Counted from the first letter of the stretch, positions 11,870 to 24,139 are shown. The stretch is 64,000 nucleotides of DNA from Ascarosepion bandense (GCA_037127315.1 JBBBDQ010000915.1:1148501-1212500), one strand, 5' to 3'. Numbers and translations are program-made. The notes: a model not told the origin generated them from the sequence alone.

Positions 11870-12655
11870 GGAAACTTTTGTAATGCAAAAAGAGATTCTC
11901 ACAAAATACATTCCCTTGCAAACCAACACGCCAATTTCTTCAGGATACTGTGTCATTTTTTCTTCGTTTCAAAGTATCTTTCTAGTTTTCATGGAAAATT
12001 TAAACATTATTTTCAAGGTTTACGTGTTTTTTATGGTTAGGCATGACTATGTGTAGGGATGAATATTGTTACTTAGTGGTGTTCAGATATCGTGTCTTCA
12101 CATGTCAATGTCATCTTTATATTTTATTTTTGAAAAACATATATCTTCATTCTAAAAATGAATGAAATACTGTTACTGCTGATTTATTTTTAATGGTTTA
12201 ACATTCTTATTATATTTAATCGCGTTTTACAGTTTATATGTTTAAGTATTTTGCATTATTGATAATATTTGTCAAACTTCTATTTGTCGTTGTACTGGTT
12301 GGTTTTATATATGTTATTAGCTGATAAAAGTCATGCTAAATGGTGCAATAATGTAGTGGTTATGTATGTGTTGTTTCAATTTTGGGAAAACAAATCGAAA
12401 GAATATTAGTCAGTTAAGGCTTTATTAATGGCGCAGTAGGCTTTGATGGTTGAATATACAACATTTGGACACAAATGAAACAAAATGCATATCAATAAAC
12501 ACACTCCCATCAACCAACAAAAAACGACTTTTTAAATATTATGAGAAGTGAATACTATCATAAATGATTAGTTTTTGTTGAAATTCTAACCCGAAACGGA
12601 GAAAATGTTGTAGACGCAGGAAAAATGATCATAAATAATGTAATTTCGTTTTTTG
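11870..12655. other. AT-rich stretch, no gene seen
   Basis: Two overlapping frames of 61 and 67 codons near 11855-12056 overlap the Tc1 end and look accidental. Nothing else recognised. Confidence 0.6.
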
Positions 12656-12659
12656 GTAG

Positions 12660-12835
12660 GCTCTCAAGTTAAACGTGCATACTACTTCAACGGAATCGGA
12701 TCAGGTTCATTTCATCTGCATATTGTTGTTGTGGAGATGTACACTCCCCTTCAGAGTGGCATAATACTGACGTCGAGATTCGTCAGAGAAGTCACGACAG
12801 TCAGTAGTTACGAGACAGCTACAAACCTGCTAGCC
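12660..12835 (+). CDS. Candidate internal host exon (unidentified)
   Basis: A 176-bp segment with higher GC than its flanks, preceded by a T-rich acceptor ending in TTTTTTGGTAG (AG at 12658-12659) and followed by a consensus donor GTAAGT at 12836. Read with two nucleotides completing a split codon it is open throughout (58 codons), with GSGSFHLHIVVVEMYTPLQS and SRFVREVTTVSSYETATNLL as recognisable stretches. I do not recognise the protein family and see no signal peptide or membrane segment. Open frame, both splice signals and composition agree, but no neighbouring exon can be placed in the window. It could also be a fragment of an unknown repeat. Confidence 0.35.
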
Positions 12836-12839
12836 GTAA

Positions 12840-14220
12840 GTTTCATTTACTGTTGCAGATTTCTGCGAGATTACATCGACTTCAAGTGGCAGTGCATTTC
12901 TTGATTCTCTTATCTTCTTTCGACGCAACAAAGACATATCACTTACGCTCTGATATATTTTTAATTTGAAAAAGAGTCTTTTCTAAACACTGCAATCTTA
13001 CCCTTTTCATGGCAAGGGTCAATCTCTATATATACTTCTTATTCTCATTATCTCATAACCATATAACTAGTAATAATCAACCATGAGTGTCTATCAAGCC
13101 TTGTAGCGAGTGAACGTTAGGAGAATTTTCTTCTAGAAAAAAAGTTAAACACTTTCTCCGTCCAACTGAAGAAATACAAAAATGGATGAATTGTTTTACT
13201 TACACGCAAATATTTAGTACGTCTTACTAATTATTAATGAAGTTTTCAAAGTTGACAATAAGCGTAAGACCTTTGATGTGATTAGCTGTACATGAAAGTG
13301 TTATAATGGCTGATTAATTGTTCCAAATTCACATTCATACAGATATTTCACAGTTACTATTTGTGCAATACCAAATGACGAGTACTTTTCTGCATATAAC
13401 TGGCGATGGGACAGAGCGCAATTCGATTCTCAAATCATGCCCTTCTTAGTTATATTCTTCTGAACCCGAAACAGAACCAGCCACAAGTTTGTTTGAATTT
13501 CAATTTATTTTTTGTGCTAATACGTATTTAGAACTTGATGGAGTAATGAGTATCTATTTATGATTCCTGACAGAATATGGTACTCGGTTTATAAACATGA
13601 CGTGGAGAAAACATAGGATCGATGAAGTTTCTTGCTATTGGAAAATACATATTGCTTACATTAAGTTTAATAAATGCTTTATTAAACTTAATGATATAAA
13701 AGTAAAAGCAAAACATTATTATATCAAATCAGTATCATTTTCATATGCATCATGTTAAAAAGGAGGTAATTCTTTCCCAACTAAAAATTAGTTTACCCTT
13801 TTTCACCAGTCTGTCTACACACAGAACCAGTTTTGATCAATAGTGTTCTTGTCAATTCAGATCTTACATAACAAATACTTGTGTAACTTAACCGATTAAA
13901 TGCCAAGTAACAGTAAACAAGAAATATCTAATGTTAAGAGGTTTACATCAAATGTGAGCATAACCTAGAAACTTTTCCCTGATTCTTGCATCTTGTAATA
14001 TTTACGAGCTTGCCTGAGCCAGATAACGACGTATTGATTGTTTAAAAACAATATTGGCAGTTTTAAGCTATAAATTTCTCCTAAGTTTTTGTAGCTAATA
14101 CAAAACATCAACGTTCAAAGCTTCATTAGTGATCTCTTTGAATAACATAGTGGGTAATAACGAAACGGTTTTAGGTGGTAACATATTAAACAAGAAGATG
14201 CTACCGCATACGATGCAATC
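12840..14220. other. AT-rich stretch, no gene seen
   Basis: No open frame of note. A possible weak tRNA-like head lies near 13395-13440, too degraded to call. Confidence 0.55.
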
Positions 14221-14224
14221 AAAT

Positions 14225-14370
14225 GATAATTTTATAAGCGCAGCTTAGATATGACACACGGCCAAAAGTATGGGGGACATAGCGTGGATCGAATTCACTC
14301 TTCAGTTATAATTGAGCTCGCGAAACAAGCTTGCTATTATACCACGAAGTGCTCTACGATGCCAATAAAT
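14225..14370 (-). repeat. SINE-B copy
   Basis: On the minus strand it reads TAGAGCACTTCG, TGGTATAATAGCAAGCTTG and a B-box-like GAATTCGATCCAC, then GGCC..GTGTCATATCTAAGCTGC. The same order occurs twice in tandem at 44890-45150. Its order of tRNA-like motifs suggests a Pol III SINE different from SINE-A. Confidence 0.6.
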
Positions 14371-14439
14371 ATAATTGGATACGGATCCATTGTTTGATGA
14401 TAGCTTAACATTTGTGAAAATGAAACCTATTTCCTCTTC

Positions 14440-14870
14440 TTCTTCTTCTATGTGCATTGTTCTTTCAGGACGTAGCGATCCTCCCCAGTGACTCTTAGGA
14501 AGCTTTCTCCTGTTACCCCAACTAAACCCCGCCTTGCTATCCATTTACTGAAGCCCATCAAGTTATGTTACGCGAAACTTTTCATTTCCTCTCTTTCCCG
14601 CTACCTAACCTGTGAGTATAAGAGTTTTCAAGCCCTCCCTCTGCATTACATGTCCAAGGAATTTCAGTTGTCTTTTCCTGATGTTAATTATTAGTTTCCT
14701 TTTCGTTTTTTATCCTCACCAAAACCTCATGGTTCCTCACGTGTTCCGTCCAGGTATCCTCTGCATCCATTTCGGCTGCTTCCATGGCAGTCCTAACTCA
14801 AATCCTGTATCCTCTTTCGCACAAACGCTTTTCGTAAAACTCTGGCTTCATATTTCCTGTCCAAAATTAT
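14440..14870 (-). pseudogene. RTE-like LINE, C-terminal coding remnant
   Basis: On the minus strand the translation, across frames, contains AMEAAEM near 14790, then TEHVRNHEVLVRIKNE and later a FLGHVM-like block with REGLKTLILTG-like text (about 14690-14600). This is the conserved end of RTE-type and related endonuclease-RT proteins. The same block occurs on the plus strand at 25035-25270. Stops and frameshifts show it is dead. The plus-strand frames of 68-89 codons here are its antisense shadows. Confidence 0.65.
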
Positions 14871-14874
14871 TTTT

Positions 14875-16150
14875 TAAGTAAAAATGTAAACGGGTTTCCT
14901 CGAGTTGATTCTGAACCAGGAGAAAGAAGAAAGAAGCAAACCATTGAAAACTAAAATAGAAAACCAACCTCTTCCCCAAAAAGTCACGACAGTTCCCAAA
15001 TGATAAAAATATTAAAAAAAAAACAATGGAATTATGTCTTTTGTATCTTCTTACTTCTTTAAATAGTAACCTGCATTCATACTTATGATTTTTATTGCTG
15101 TTAAGGGTAAATATTTACAAATTCAATAAAGGAATTTCCACGGATGTTTTGTAATCACGAAAGTTACAAACGTCATTAAATGAAGAAAAAATTTAGAGAA
15201 ATCTTTAAGGCTACTTTTAGTTATTACATTTATATATATAATAAAAAGAATATTTAAAACAATTTTTTCGTCATCCAACGCTGAAAACAAAAGAAATGAG
15301 GATGAAAAATTGAGAAAGATGCCGGAATCTGTATATGATTTTGTTAACCGTGGAATTCAAATTAAAAGCAAAGCTAAAAATATCAACAGAGCTCTTATAT
15401 TTGAAAACCCAATTACACTGCTTTGTTTCATTAACGAAACAATATTATTCTTTTTTTATTTTTTAAAAGCATCCTTTGTTTTTATTTGTTGCATAAATGT
15501 CAAATGTTTATCAATATCTCCGTCCTTGTTTGCTTCTTCTATGTCAATAAAACAAAACCTAGTATTTTCGATTGATTTCCCTAAAGGAACTGATGTCAAT
15601 GACTTATTACATTGTTGGCATTCAATATTCATCTACATTCTGTTAAAGCAAAATAGTCAGCTGAATCCAGTCTCCAGCAAATAACACCTTTGATTTAGAA
15701 TTCAAAGAAACACTAGACTTCTGACAGTTGTGAAAATTAGGAAATATCGTTTCTTTTTCCTATTAAAGAGGAAATGACAGAGATATACAAAGCCTATTTT
15801 CTCTCTCATTTGTTTAGCATTAAGAACAATGCGAGAATTTTTATTTTGTTTTGATTCAAAAGAAAAAATTCAATAGAAAAAAAGAATATCTACATTTAGT
15901 AAATATTTAAAAAACGCCAGTTATTTCAAGTTAAGAGTACAAAGCAATGAACAGCTTCTGGCGTTCGACTTCCTAACAATAATGCTTATTAAAAAGACCA
16001 AAGTATTACATATGACGGTAAACAAAACTGGAAATAAAACATTGCCACTGCGGCGCATTATCTTGAGAACAATGAATATTATGGGGAAAGAAATCGTTGC
16101 ATTTTTGTTATGTATATATGTAAACATATCAAAACATACATTTTTCACTC
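14875..16150. other. AT-rich stretch, no gene seen
   Basis: The longest frame is 124 codons (15310-15684, plus). It is rich in Phe, Ile, Asn and Ser as expected from AT-rich DNA and shows no domain, so I regard it as chance. Confidence 0.6.
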
Positions 16151-16152
<2 letters not shown>

Positions 16153-16197
<45 letters not shown>

Positions 16198-16263
16198 ATT
16201 GAAAGATTCACCTATATATATGTATATAAATAATATATGTGCATATATATATATATATTTATA

Positions 16264-16305
<42 letters not shown>

Positions 16306-16306
16306 T

Positions 16307-16349
<43 letters not shown>

Positions 16350-16350
16350 T
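16153..16350. repeat. (TA)n and (GATA)n microsatellites
   Basis: TA runs at about 16153-16192 and 16266-16301 and a (GATA)n run at about 16304-16350, joined by short TA-rich spacers and followed by a short GTGTGT tract. Confidence 0.95.
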
Positions 16351-16359
16351 GTGTGTGTG

Positions 16360-17700
16360 CGCATGCTTGTGTAATGATTAAAATATAGTTATATTTACGG
16401 TTAAAATTGTTCAATATCAGAGATAAAGCGCATTCAAATATAACAGCATTCAGTGAATTCAACACGAAGCGGCAACATTTACGTTTGTTTATGTGTGCAA
16501 TTTTAATTTGTTTGTGATTTAATTAATTTGTTTGTTCATATATTTATTTAAATTTTGCGATTATTTTTATAGTTTTCTTGTTGGTTATATTATTTGTTTA
16601 ATCTAATTTTTTTTGCTTTCTCTAAAGTACGTTATTTTATACTATCTGCGTCGTATATAATGTATATAGTTGCATTTTGATAGTGTTCTTTTGCATGGTA
16701 TTAATTTTTAGTTTTCCTGTTGTAAGCAACAGCAAATATTTATTTACTTATCAACAATTTCATATAGGTTCTGCTCGTTTCTTTAGTAATTTGCGATTAT
16801 ACATATTTGCTCCTTTAGAAAAAGTTTACAGTGTTTTCATTAAAGCTAATAATTTAATCTTTGTTTTCCATTACTTTTGTTAATGTAATTTTTTTGTGTT
16901 TTTCTAATCACATATATGTTTGCAAACGAATGTGCAGTTAAAGAATTTTCTTTTTGGTAAGGATGGTTTGTAGGTAGTTACTCTTTCAATGGTTCTTCAG
17001 TTACTTCTTTTGTATAGAGTAGTTTGGCATATTATATTACTTGCAAAACAATCAATGTAATACCAATCAAAAACTAATTAAATCATCAATAATAAATAAT
17101 GGGTAAAAAGGTAATAAATATCAAGTAGAGACAAATAACAGTATTAGGTTCATATATATATCTGTGCGAAAAGATGAATATATATATATATATAATATAA
17201 TATTAATATATGTATTCGTTTCTGTGCATGAGTACGTGAGAGAGTTAAGCTAAAGTTACAAACAAGCACTATTTTGAAATGTATATTTAGCTTTTCTTTA
17301 TCCAGAAAAATTGCGTGTTATCAATTTGTTATTGTTTGTAACTACTATTTCGATCGAGTGATTTCAGCTAACCACTAAAAATCACACTTTTTACATAATA
17401 GATGGCCGCTCATATCAGAGTAGTCTGTTAAGGTGGTTTGCTAATCCTTGTTGCAAACACCTGCTAAGATAATTTTGGTTTGTTCAATGCAAAACAAACA
17501 CCCGTTCTGCAATTACGTTGAGCGTACCTTAGGATTTTTATCAGGATGATCATTATCTATTGTGATCAACTGTTTGAACAATGTCAACTGTTTGAACAAG
17601 GTCAATACACTCATAACTCACGGATACGATTAATTGCGATATATAGGGATATTGAAAAGTAACTTTCTCTTTTACAATATTTATAATTTATTAACTAAAT
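16360..17700. other. AT-rich stretch, no gene seen
   Basis: Small TA tracts at 17153-17190; the longest frame is 68 codons. Nothing recognised. Confidence 0.6.
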
Positions 17701-17751
17701 GTAAATTTTACAAGAAATGGAAAGGAAAGGAAAGTGTTTTGCATGGTGTTT

Positions 17752-17946
17752 TATTCAAAATTTAATATGGGCACCAGAGTTTGCTACTAGGTTCTCGAGC
17801 CGCCCAGGAATCGCCTCAACTGATTTCACCATGAACACTTGTTCTATGGAAGCCATAACTTCTTCTATTCGCCCATCAAGTTCTTCCAAGGTCTTGGTTT
17901 GGTAGAAAAGGCTTGCTCTTTTAAGCAACCCGAAAAAAAACGCCAC
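17752..17946 (-). pseudogene. Mariner-type transposase C-terminus (fragment)
   Basis: The minus frame reads MAFFFGLLKRASLF, TKTLEELDGRIEEVMASIEQ and ends NLVANSGAHIKF, then stop. In IS630/Tc1/mariner transposases the end of the protein reads FFLWGYLK, then TLEEL..RI and finishes with a NGAHI-type motif, so this is the last 60 or so residues. Nothing of the catalytic core can be read upstream (to about 18060). Confidence 0.7.
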
Positions 17947-18312
17947 TCAGTGTTAACTCAGGACGTTTGCCTTGCCACTCATACAAAACGAGTGAGTTAA
18001 TAAGTTGTTACAAAAATAATGGCCGCTCGAAGTATTATATTTTGAAAAGCTATTGTAACGAGGAAGTTAGAAGCGTTTTTTTGCCCTAAAAGCCTTGGAT
18101 CATGACTAAAATAGTCACCTTAGTAACAGTAGTAGTAACTGTTTTTTCGGTCATGGTTCTACCACTCCAGAAAGGAGAGTAGCATGAATTAGGTCACTGG
18201 ATCAGGTTCTACCTTTCCCAAAAAGTAACTGAATAGCCTGGTAACTCTGGTTACAGTGGAAAGAAGGAAAAGACCAGAGAAAGAGAGGGTCAATGAATAT
18301 AGACCCCTGTTT

Positions 18313-18488
18313 CTATATAAAAAAAGGAAAAAATAGTAGAATAAAAATCGATAATCGAAGAAATCGGGTTATACAAGGAGTGGTCCGATTTTAATCAAAT
18401 TTGATACACTCATAGACAAATACATATCAAACGATATTCAGAAGATTCAAGGTCGCAGTTCTTACAGTAGTGCAGAAAATTGATAATA

Positions 18489-18529
<41 letters not shown>

Positions 18530-18941
18530 CAAAGGCAAGATATTTGTGTATGCTTATGCTTTATTCGAGCAGCATTGTATGCTTATCTGCCTGTATCTCT
18601 GTATTTTTTCAGCCTTTTTATTTTAGTTTTTGCTTCGGGTTTGGCTCTAAGTAGGTATAATTGTATTTCTTAATCTCAACCATGATACCATTTACTCAAG
18701 GACTTATTTAGCCTTCAAAATTCAGTTTAAGATGAAAAAAACGTATTTGATATCGATACTAGGAAGTCAAAATTTGGCTTACATCCATTCATTTTTCTTT
18801 CAGTCTAGGGTTTTGCTTTAACTGGAAACAACTATTGATTTTTAGTCTTTTATGCCAAAGTCCAAAGAGTCTGACCTCCCGGACCATGGATTAGTTTTAA
18901 AGCTTTCATTACACCCGAGCAACGCCGGGCTATACTGCTAG
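18313..18941 (+). mobile_element. Non-autonomous Helitron-like element (3' end clear)
   Basis: The right end carries a short GC hairpin (CCCGAGCAACGCCGGG, 18914-18929) followed about 9 nt later by CTAG (18938-18941) and a host T. This is the hallmark of a Helitron 3' terminus (hairpin plus CTRR next to T). The left end is a guess at a TC dinucleotide near 18313. No Rep/helicase coding is present, so it would be non-autonomous. A (TC)n(TA)n run at 18487-18529 lies inside. Confidence 0.55.
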
Positions 18942-19257
18942 TATATATATATATAATCTTATAAATATTATTGGTCAAGAATATCATCATCTCTGTTTCC
19001 TTTGACTGTAACCCGGATGGAACGCAAAAGTTTACTTACACATGAAAAAGTCTGGGATTTTTGACCGAACATTTTGAAACGTTATTTTCAAGGTCTTCTA
19101 CAATGTTGATTTTCGTACGACTTTGAAAATGTTTTAATTATCGCAACAAACGAAAATCTATAAAATTGCTAACAGTAAAAATTTACACAGTTTGTCCTAC
19201 TATTTATCAGTCTCTGAAGAAAAACTAGATGGATTTACAATTTTCCCAAGCATATTA

Positions 19258-19343
19258 GCAAAGTAAGTGAATTTAATAATTGACTGGAATTCGAATTCTG
19301 CTCTCTAATTCTGATATTCATTACTCCACCGATTTCTTTACTA

Positions 19344-19381
<38 letters not shown>
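19258..19381 (-). repeat. SINE-A head fragment plus (TA)n
   Basis: Minus-strand tRNA-like head of SINE-A (GGAATTCGAATTCTG region at about 19285, matching the head at 7630-7690), directly followed by a 36-bp TA run (19346-19381). Confidence 0.5.
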
Positions 19382-19385
<4 letters not shown>

Positions 19386-19389
19386 GGAG

Positions 19390-20800
19390 AAAGAGTTAAA
19401 TGATGAATATGCTTAGTGCCAAGGTTTCTGGGGAGTTGGTTTTTTCCGTAGTTTACTGGTAGGAAAAAAAAGCAGTTTTTTTTTTGTTTTAAGTGCTCGA
19501 TAACGAGATAGAGAAAGTGCGTTAATATAATTAATGCGGTGAATGGTGTAACTTAAGTGAACAAAGTTATGTGGACTTCAAGTGCAACATTCAACTATCT
19601 TTATTTAGGCTTTATAGATTTAACAGGGATTATTCAGAAAATGCAAGATGTCAATATCATCTCGACGAAAGCCACATCTTACGTTTTCGTAGAAAGGGTA
19701 TCTTTTTAGTTATTAGGTTCTGTATGGTGTCAAGTTATTTTTTAAATTTGTCTTCGTGTTTTTGCTTTCTTTTCATTCAATATTCACTGATTTCTGTTAG
19801 AATCTTCTTAATTCTCAGATCAAAAAAACTTCTTCGATTTGTTATTATTAATATTATTTTTTTAATGCGCGTACACATTCTTTCAAAGATTTATTTCATC
19901 GGATTTTTCCTTCAGCTCTTTTTTCCAATCTCGTGTGGAGGGAGAGAATGAGAAGAAATGATTGATTTGGCGCAACTCAATCCAAATATCAATATATTTT
20001 TAAAGCAATTCTGACAAGTTCTCATAACTCAACTGCCTCTGTTTAATTTTTTTATCGATATTCATATGATCGATATTATCCAATAGGCGTCCAACGAACC
20101 AATCTTTCGTTTGTGATTATTGTTTTCGTTTTGGTGAATAGCTTGATGTTAAGAATTTTTTTTTTTTGTGGCTTTGTTTTTTGCCATTCAAGGTTGGGGA
20201 GTTGGTATTACAGATTGTTTTGAAAAATAAAGCCAAAAATATTCGATCATTCATCGTACCTCTTGGGTTTTTCGTTAGCTCTTTAAAAAAAAACTTAACG
20301 AAAAAATGAACGCGCGAAAGTAACTATAATCGGTTCATTCTTCTCTCACGGAAATATTTTCAGCAAAAAATGATGTAGTTTACCATTTAATCGGATGAAG
20401 AAATCTCATACGAAAAATATCTTGAATGGGTTGACGGTTTATCATACTCAAAATTTCATTGTGATTTATCTTACATCAACAGGCTATCGTAGAATAAAGT
20501 ATTATAACTCATGCAGGGCAATAAAAATAATGAAGATTTTGCCAACATATTTAACTGATTTCTTTACTTCCAAATTGAAACGAGTCAAAATTTATTCGAG
20601 CAGCTTGTTTCAGTCATATAATTTAGTATCGAACTGCAACTCTTCATCCTTATAAGGAATCACAAGTAAAAGATTACTGATAACGAAATAAAAATCAATT
20701 TCATCATATTCCATGTTTCAAAAAAAATTTATGCTTCATAACCATGAAAATGTGCAATGGATATCGGCTCTGAATGACAATTCGTTTTAATTCGTTGATT
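19390..20800. other. AT-rich stretch, no gene seen
   Basis: A 126-codon plus frame (19571-19951) is strongly Phe/Ile/Leu rich and follows local T-richness. An 86-codon frame at 20395-20655 also lacks motifs. Neither is supported as a gene. Confidence 0.6.
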
Positions 20801-20804
20801 TTAT

Positions 20805-21005
20805 TTACGTGCAAATACTCTTAGGAACGGTATGAATGCATTGCTTCTCCCTCTAGCTATGGGTTAAATAGCAGGACATATTGTATTTTATAGCCTTGTC
20901 TGACAACCAGTCTACTAAGAAATTGCAAACTATTGCGGTGAATCATGGATAGAAAGAGACATGATCGCCTAAGTTTATATAACGTATGCCACTTAATCTA
21001 CTGAA
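20805..21005 (+). repeat. SINE-A copy
   Basis: Matches the body of the SINE at 10990-11210: TTTACGTGCAAATAC, then TATGGGTTAAATAGCAGGAC at about 20861, CAACCAGTCTAC, and GAGACATGATCGC near 20957. The tRNA-like head is largely eroded. Confidence 0.7.
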
Positions 21006-21009
21006 CACA

Positions 21010-21800
21010 AAAGTAGATTTATTTAAGTTTTAGTATAATTAACTCTTAAGTAACTATTTATTAGAATCCCTCTTGAGAAAATTAGAAATGACTTCAAAAT
21101 TTCATGGACTTTTCTTCCCTTAATTACCGTACCATCAGGCCATGGATGCACGTATCTTTTTTTTTTTTATTGCCTTAATCTTTTATATCTTTTAATACTT
21201 TGCTGAATCTATTTCTTTACAGCTTCAAATTTATATGCTATATTTTCTTATGTCGATAAGACTGAGGTAGATAGTATGATTTTGGCACTTTATACTTTTG
21301 TTAAAAATGTTAAAAATGAGATTCGAGTAACCGAACGAATTAAAAGTAGAGATTCTCACGAAAATACACCCCAATCACAAGTAGGTTTATTGAGGTTGGC
21401 ACCGAACAAATACAAAATATTATTTCCTGAATTATCTACTGTGTGCCGTTTCATTTTGTATAGTCTCTGGATCCCAACGCTATTACATAAAACGGTTTCA
21501 ACGAAAAGGGTCACTTTTCTTTTTCGTATCAGTTTTATTAAGAGTGGATTCAAAGAGATAAGAGGAGAACTGACGTCACAGGAACGCATGTCGCAGGTTG
21601 GCTCAGCATTCCTCCGTATGCAAGTTATAATAACGCTTCAGAATATTTGAGGCCCTCTATTGAATCTGGGCCGTTTTTTACTTATATTCAAAAAATCAAA
21701 AGCAATACATCATTATCAGAATACTGTACCCAGAATGCCTTCTGGCCAATCGCTGACTATTCTGGCCCTGGTCTTTGCATTTTGTAAAAAAGCACGAAGT
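21010..21800. other. AT-rich stretch with an unassigned 124-codon frame
   Basis: The plus frame 21276-21650 starts MILALYTFVKNVKNEIRVTE and is less AT-biased than most chance frames here. A palindromic TGACGTCA (a CRE-type sequence) sits inside it near 21571. I recognise no domain. It may be chance. Confidence 0.35.
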
Positions 21801-21806
21801 ATTGCA

Positions 21807-22870
21807 AAGTAAAGGGTGTTCCAGTAATTTAGACCGATTTTAATTTTAATTAAGTCTAAGCGTCTAATATTTTTTTCGATTTCTTTCAGATTTAAAAATT
21901 TCAGTTTTTGGCAATTTTAATTATGGAAGGATTACCAATTAAACAACGTGGTAACGTTATCGAAGCCATTTACGATAGTGAACGTTTAAACAGAAACAAA
22001 TTTCGTGCACTTTTAGATTATTTTTTCAGCATAATTGACCAAACGAGTGTGAACTTGGGAAAATTGTTCGTTTATTCAAACAAACTGGGTCGGCGGTAGA
22101 CGTGAAAATGCCATTGCGCGCTCGTTTACACCGTTCAGCTAAAAATATTGCCGCAGTGCGCGAGAATGTAGCCTAGAAACCAGACACCACCTTTTGTCAT
22201 CGTGCGCAAGAATTAAACCTCTCCACAACAACGTTACATCGAAATTTTACAAAACAGTGTCTCTACTGAGTTACTAAATTCAGATGACACAAGAATATCT
22301 AACCACTCCTCTTTACCTTCCCCTATGTAGCCCCATGCGCAATAGTGGCAGTGGAATGTTTTGCTTGGGGTGGAATGATTTTTAAAAAAATGAAGCCTGC
22401 TGATCATTTGAAGTGCCGTATATTTGTAAATTGGTGCACGAGCAAAGATAAGCTGATGATGATTTTTCTCAAAAATCATCCTTCAGTGATGAAGCTCATT
22501 TTCATTTTGATTAATTCGTTAAGCAGAATAATCGCATTTAGGCTCATGAAAATCCAAAGCAGATTATTGAAAAGCCACTGTAACAAAGGTTACAGTTTGG
22601 AGTCCATTATTTGATAGCGGATTCTTTGGGTCATATTTTTTTCGAAAATGATGCCAGGAATTCTGTTACATTTAATTTGGTAAAATTTGTTTTAAAAGAA
22701 AGATTTTCTCAATTTGATACGAGAGTAGTACATACTATACTTTCAATGAATATCAAATGATGCCTTATAAGAAAACGACTAAAATTAGCATTACGTTTCC
22801 CTTATGCTACAAATGTGTGGTTAGAATAATGGTTAGACGCTTAGAAAGAGAAATCAGAAAGGCGATATTG
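21807..22870 (+). pseudogene. Mariner-like (IS630 superfamily) transposase relic, interrupted
   Basis: Starts near GGGTGTTCC at 21814, a plausible terminal repeat. The N-terminal frame from 21923 reads MEGLPIKQRGNVIEAIY and RNKFRALLDYF, an N-terminal helix-turn-helix. Frameshifted text continues as SAKNIAAVRENVA and AQELNLSTTTLHRNF (22135-22255). After a LINE-tail insertion (22256-22392) the reading resumes as KPADHLKCRIFVNWC, then SFSDEAHFHFD (catalytic Asp region, 22483-22520) and FFENDA..SVTFN (about 22645-22680). The alternation of stops and frameshifts shows long inactivity. The 3' terminal repeat was not found. Confidence 0.75.
22256..22392 (+). mobile_element. Very short Jockey-like LINE insertion, 3' tail only (copy J2)
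   Basis: About 137 bp ending with the family 3' tail (CCTATGTAGCCCC at 22320, then the GGGGTGGAATG block and an A-run at 22380-22390). It cuts the mariner relic exactly between the HRNF and KPADHLK parts of the transposase, so it is an extreme 5'-truncated LINE insertion younger than the mariner. Confidence 0.75.
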
Positions 22871-22879
22871 AATCCATTT

Positions 22880-22992
22880 TCACACAAATAACCTTGTATA
22901 TATTATAAATACTTCACTAGCTGTAGGTTAAATACCAAAGTAAACTGGGCTCTTTAGCTGTGGTTTTGAACTAGTCTAAGAATAGAATAACT
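22880..22992 (+). repeat. SINE-A fragment
   Basis: Body segment with AGCTGTAGGTTAAATACC and GAACTAGTCTA in the same order and spacing as in other SINE-A copies. Confidence 0.5.
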
Positions 22993-22999
22993 ATAAATT

Positions 23000-24005
23000 C
23001 AAAACCGACAACATGCAAACATTTGTATATAGCCGTTGTGAAGCGTATACTATGAAGTTATTATAACGTTATGTAGTTATCACTTAGCATAGAACGGGTT
23101 ATGAAATCTATGCTCTCCACTGTAATCGTTGTTATCAAATATGTTCTATGTATTCATAATCATACCTTTTTTGTTCAGGCCAATGACTTGAATGTTCTTT
23201 TGTGTTTGATTACTAAAATCAATTACCTATTGCTTTTTCCTCAGTCTCCCTTCCTCTTCCCAGGACAGCATTATACTAGGCATTATAGCGGGCAGTATAG
23301 AAAAGGCATTTTCTCTCCATTCTTCAGCGAACAATTTTTTCTTCAGTGACTTTAATTCTCACAACGATACTTAGTTGAAAATGGGCGAGTGGTACTGATG
23401 TTGCGATTATTCAGTCATTAAATTGTTCCATCTCTTACAAAAATCATAGATTTCCCTACTCATTTCCCTAGCAAAAATCGAGCAACAGGCTTCTTTACTG
23501 TAATTATTTCTTACTCTTGCCGAGTTTCTTAATACTGCCCTTTGGTAACTTCGTTACTAAATTATTATTTCGTTCCAGATATCTATTAAGCTAGAATAAT
23601 CTATCTAAAAGACCTCTTTCCATAACCAGTACTATGATTGGGATCTCTCCGTGTTTTACTTTGTGGTGTCCAAGGGACTGATATCTTGATCTTTCTAAAT
23701 GAAAATTGTTAAAGCATAATACCATGGAAATTATCAACATTCTTCAGGATTCACACTAGCATGCTCAGCTGCTATAGCAAACAGTAATCACCCTTATATC
23801 AGCATGACAGCTCTCATCATACCAGATGACTATTCGTGGCTGTATGTAATAAATGTAAGCAACTCTTCGAAGAATCAAAAGCCCTGTTTTCCGAAGGGCA
23901 CCGCATGCCCTTTAACAAGTTTATCCCTCGTAATTATTGGTAGTATTTTAATTATTTATTAGATAAGTGCAAAGTCTCTATCCCTCAAACTGTGCCGATG
24001 ATGTA
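23000..24005. other. AT-rich stretch, no gene seen
   Basis: An 82-codon frame (23101-23349) has no recognised motif. Nothing else seen. Confidence 0.55.
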
Positions 24006-24009
24006 ATAG

Positions 24010-24135
24010 ACAATGGCTTGGAATTCTTAACTGGAGAGCCGAGTTCTTATTTTAATTAGCTTAGTTATATTTACACAGGAATACGCTGAATCTACCTCTT
24101 AATTCCCAAATGGGTTAATTAATAAGACGTGTATC
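24010..24135 (+). repeat. SINE-A fragment, diverged
   Basis: GAGAGCCGAGTTCTTATTTT is followed by TTTACACAGGAATAC and TTCCCAAATGGGTTAAT, in SINE-A order. High divergence. Confidence 0.4.
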
Positions 24136-24139
24136 AATA

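Noticed and set aside
15310..15684. 124-codon hydrophobic frame
   Set aside because: Composition follows local AT-richness; no domain, no start context, no repeat homology.
19571..19951. 126-codon Phe/Ile/Leu-rich frame resembling a membrane protein
   Set aside because: T-rich DNA gives such frames by chance; no recognisable family.
21571..21578. TGACGTCA as a CREB site of a nearby promoter
   Set aside because: An isolated 8-mer with no gene or promoter context.
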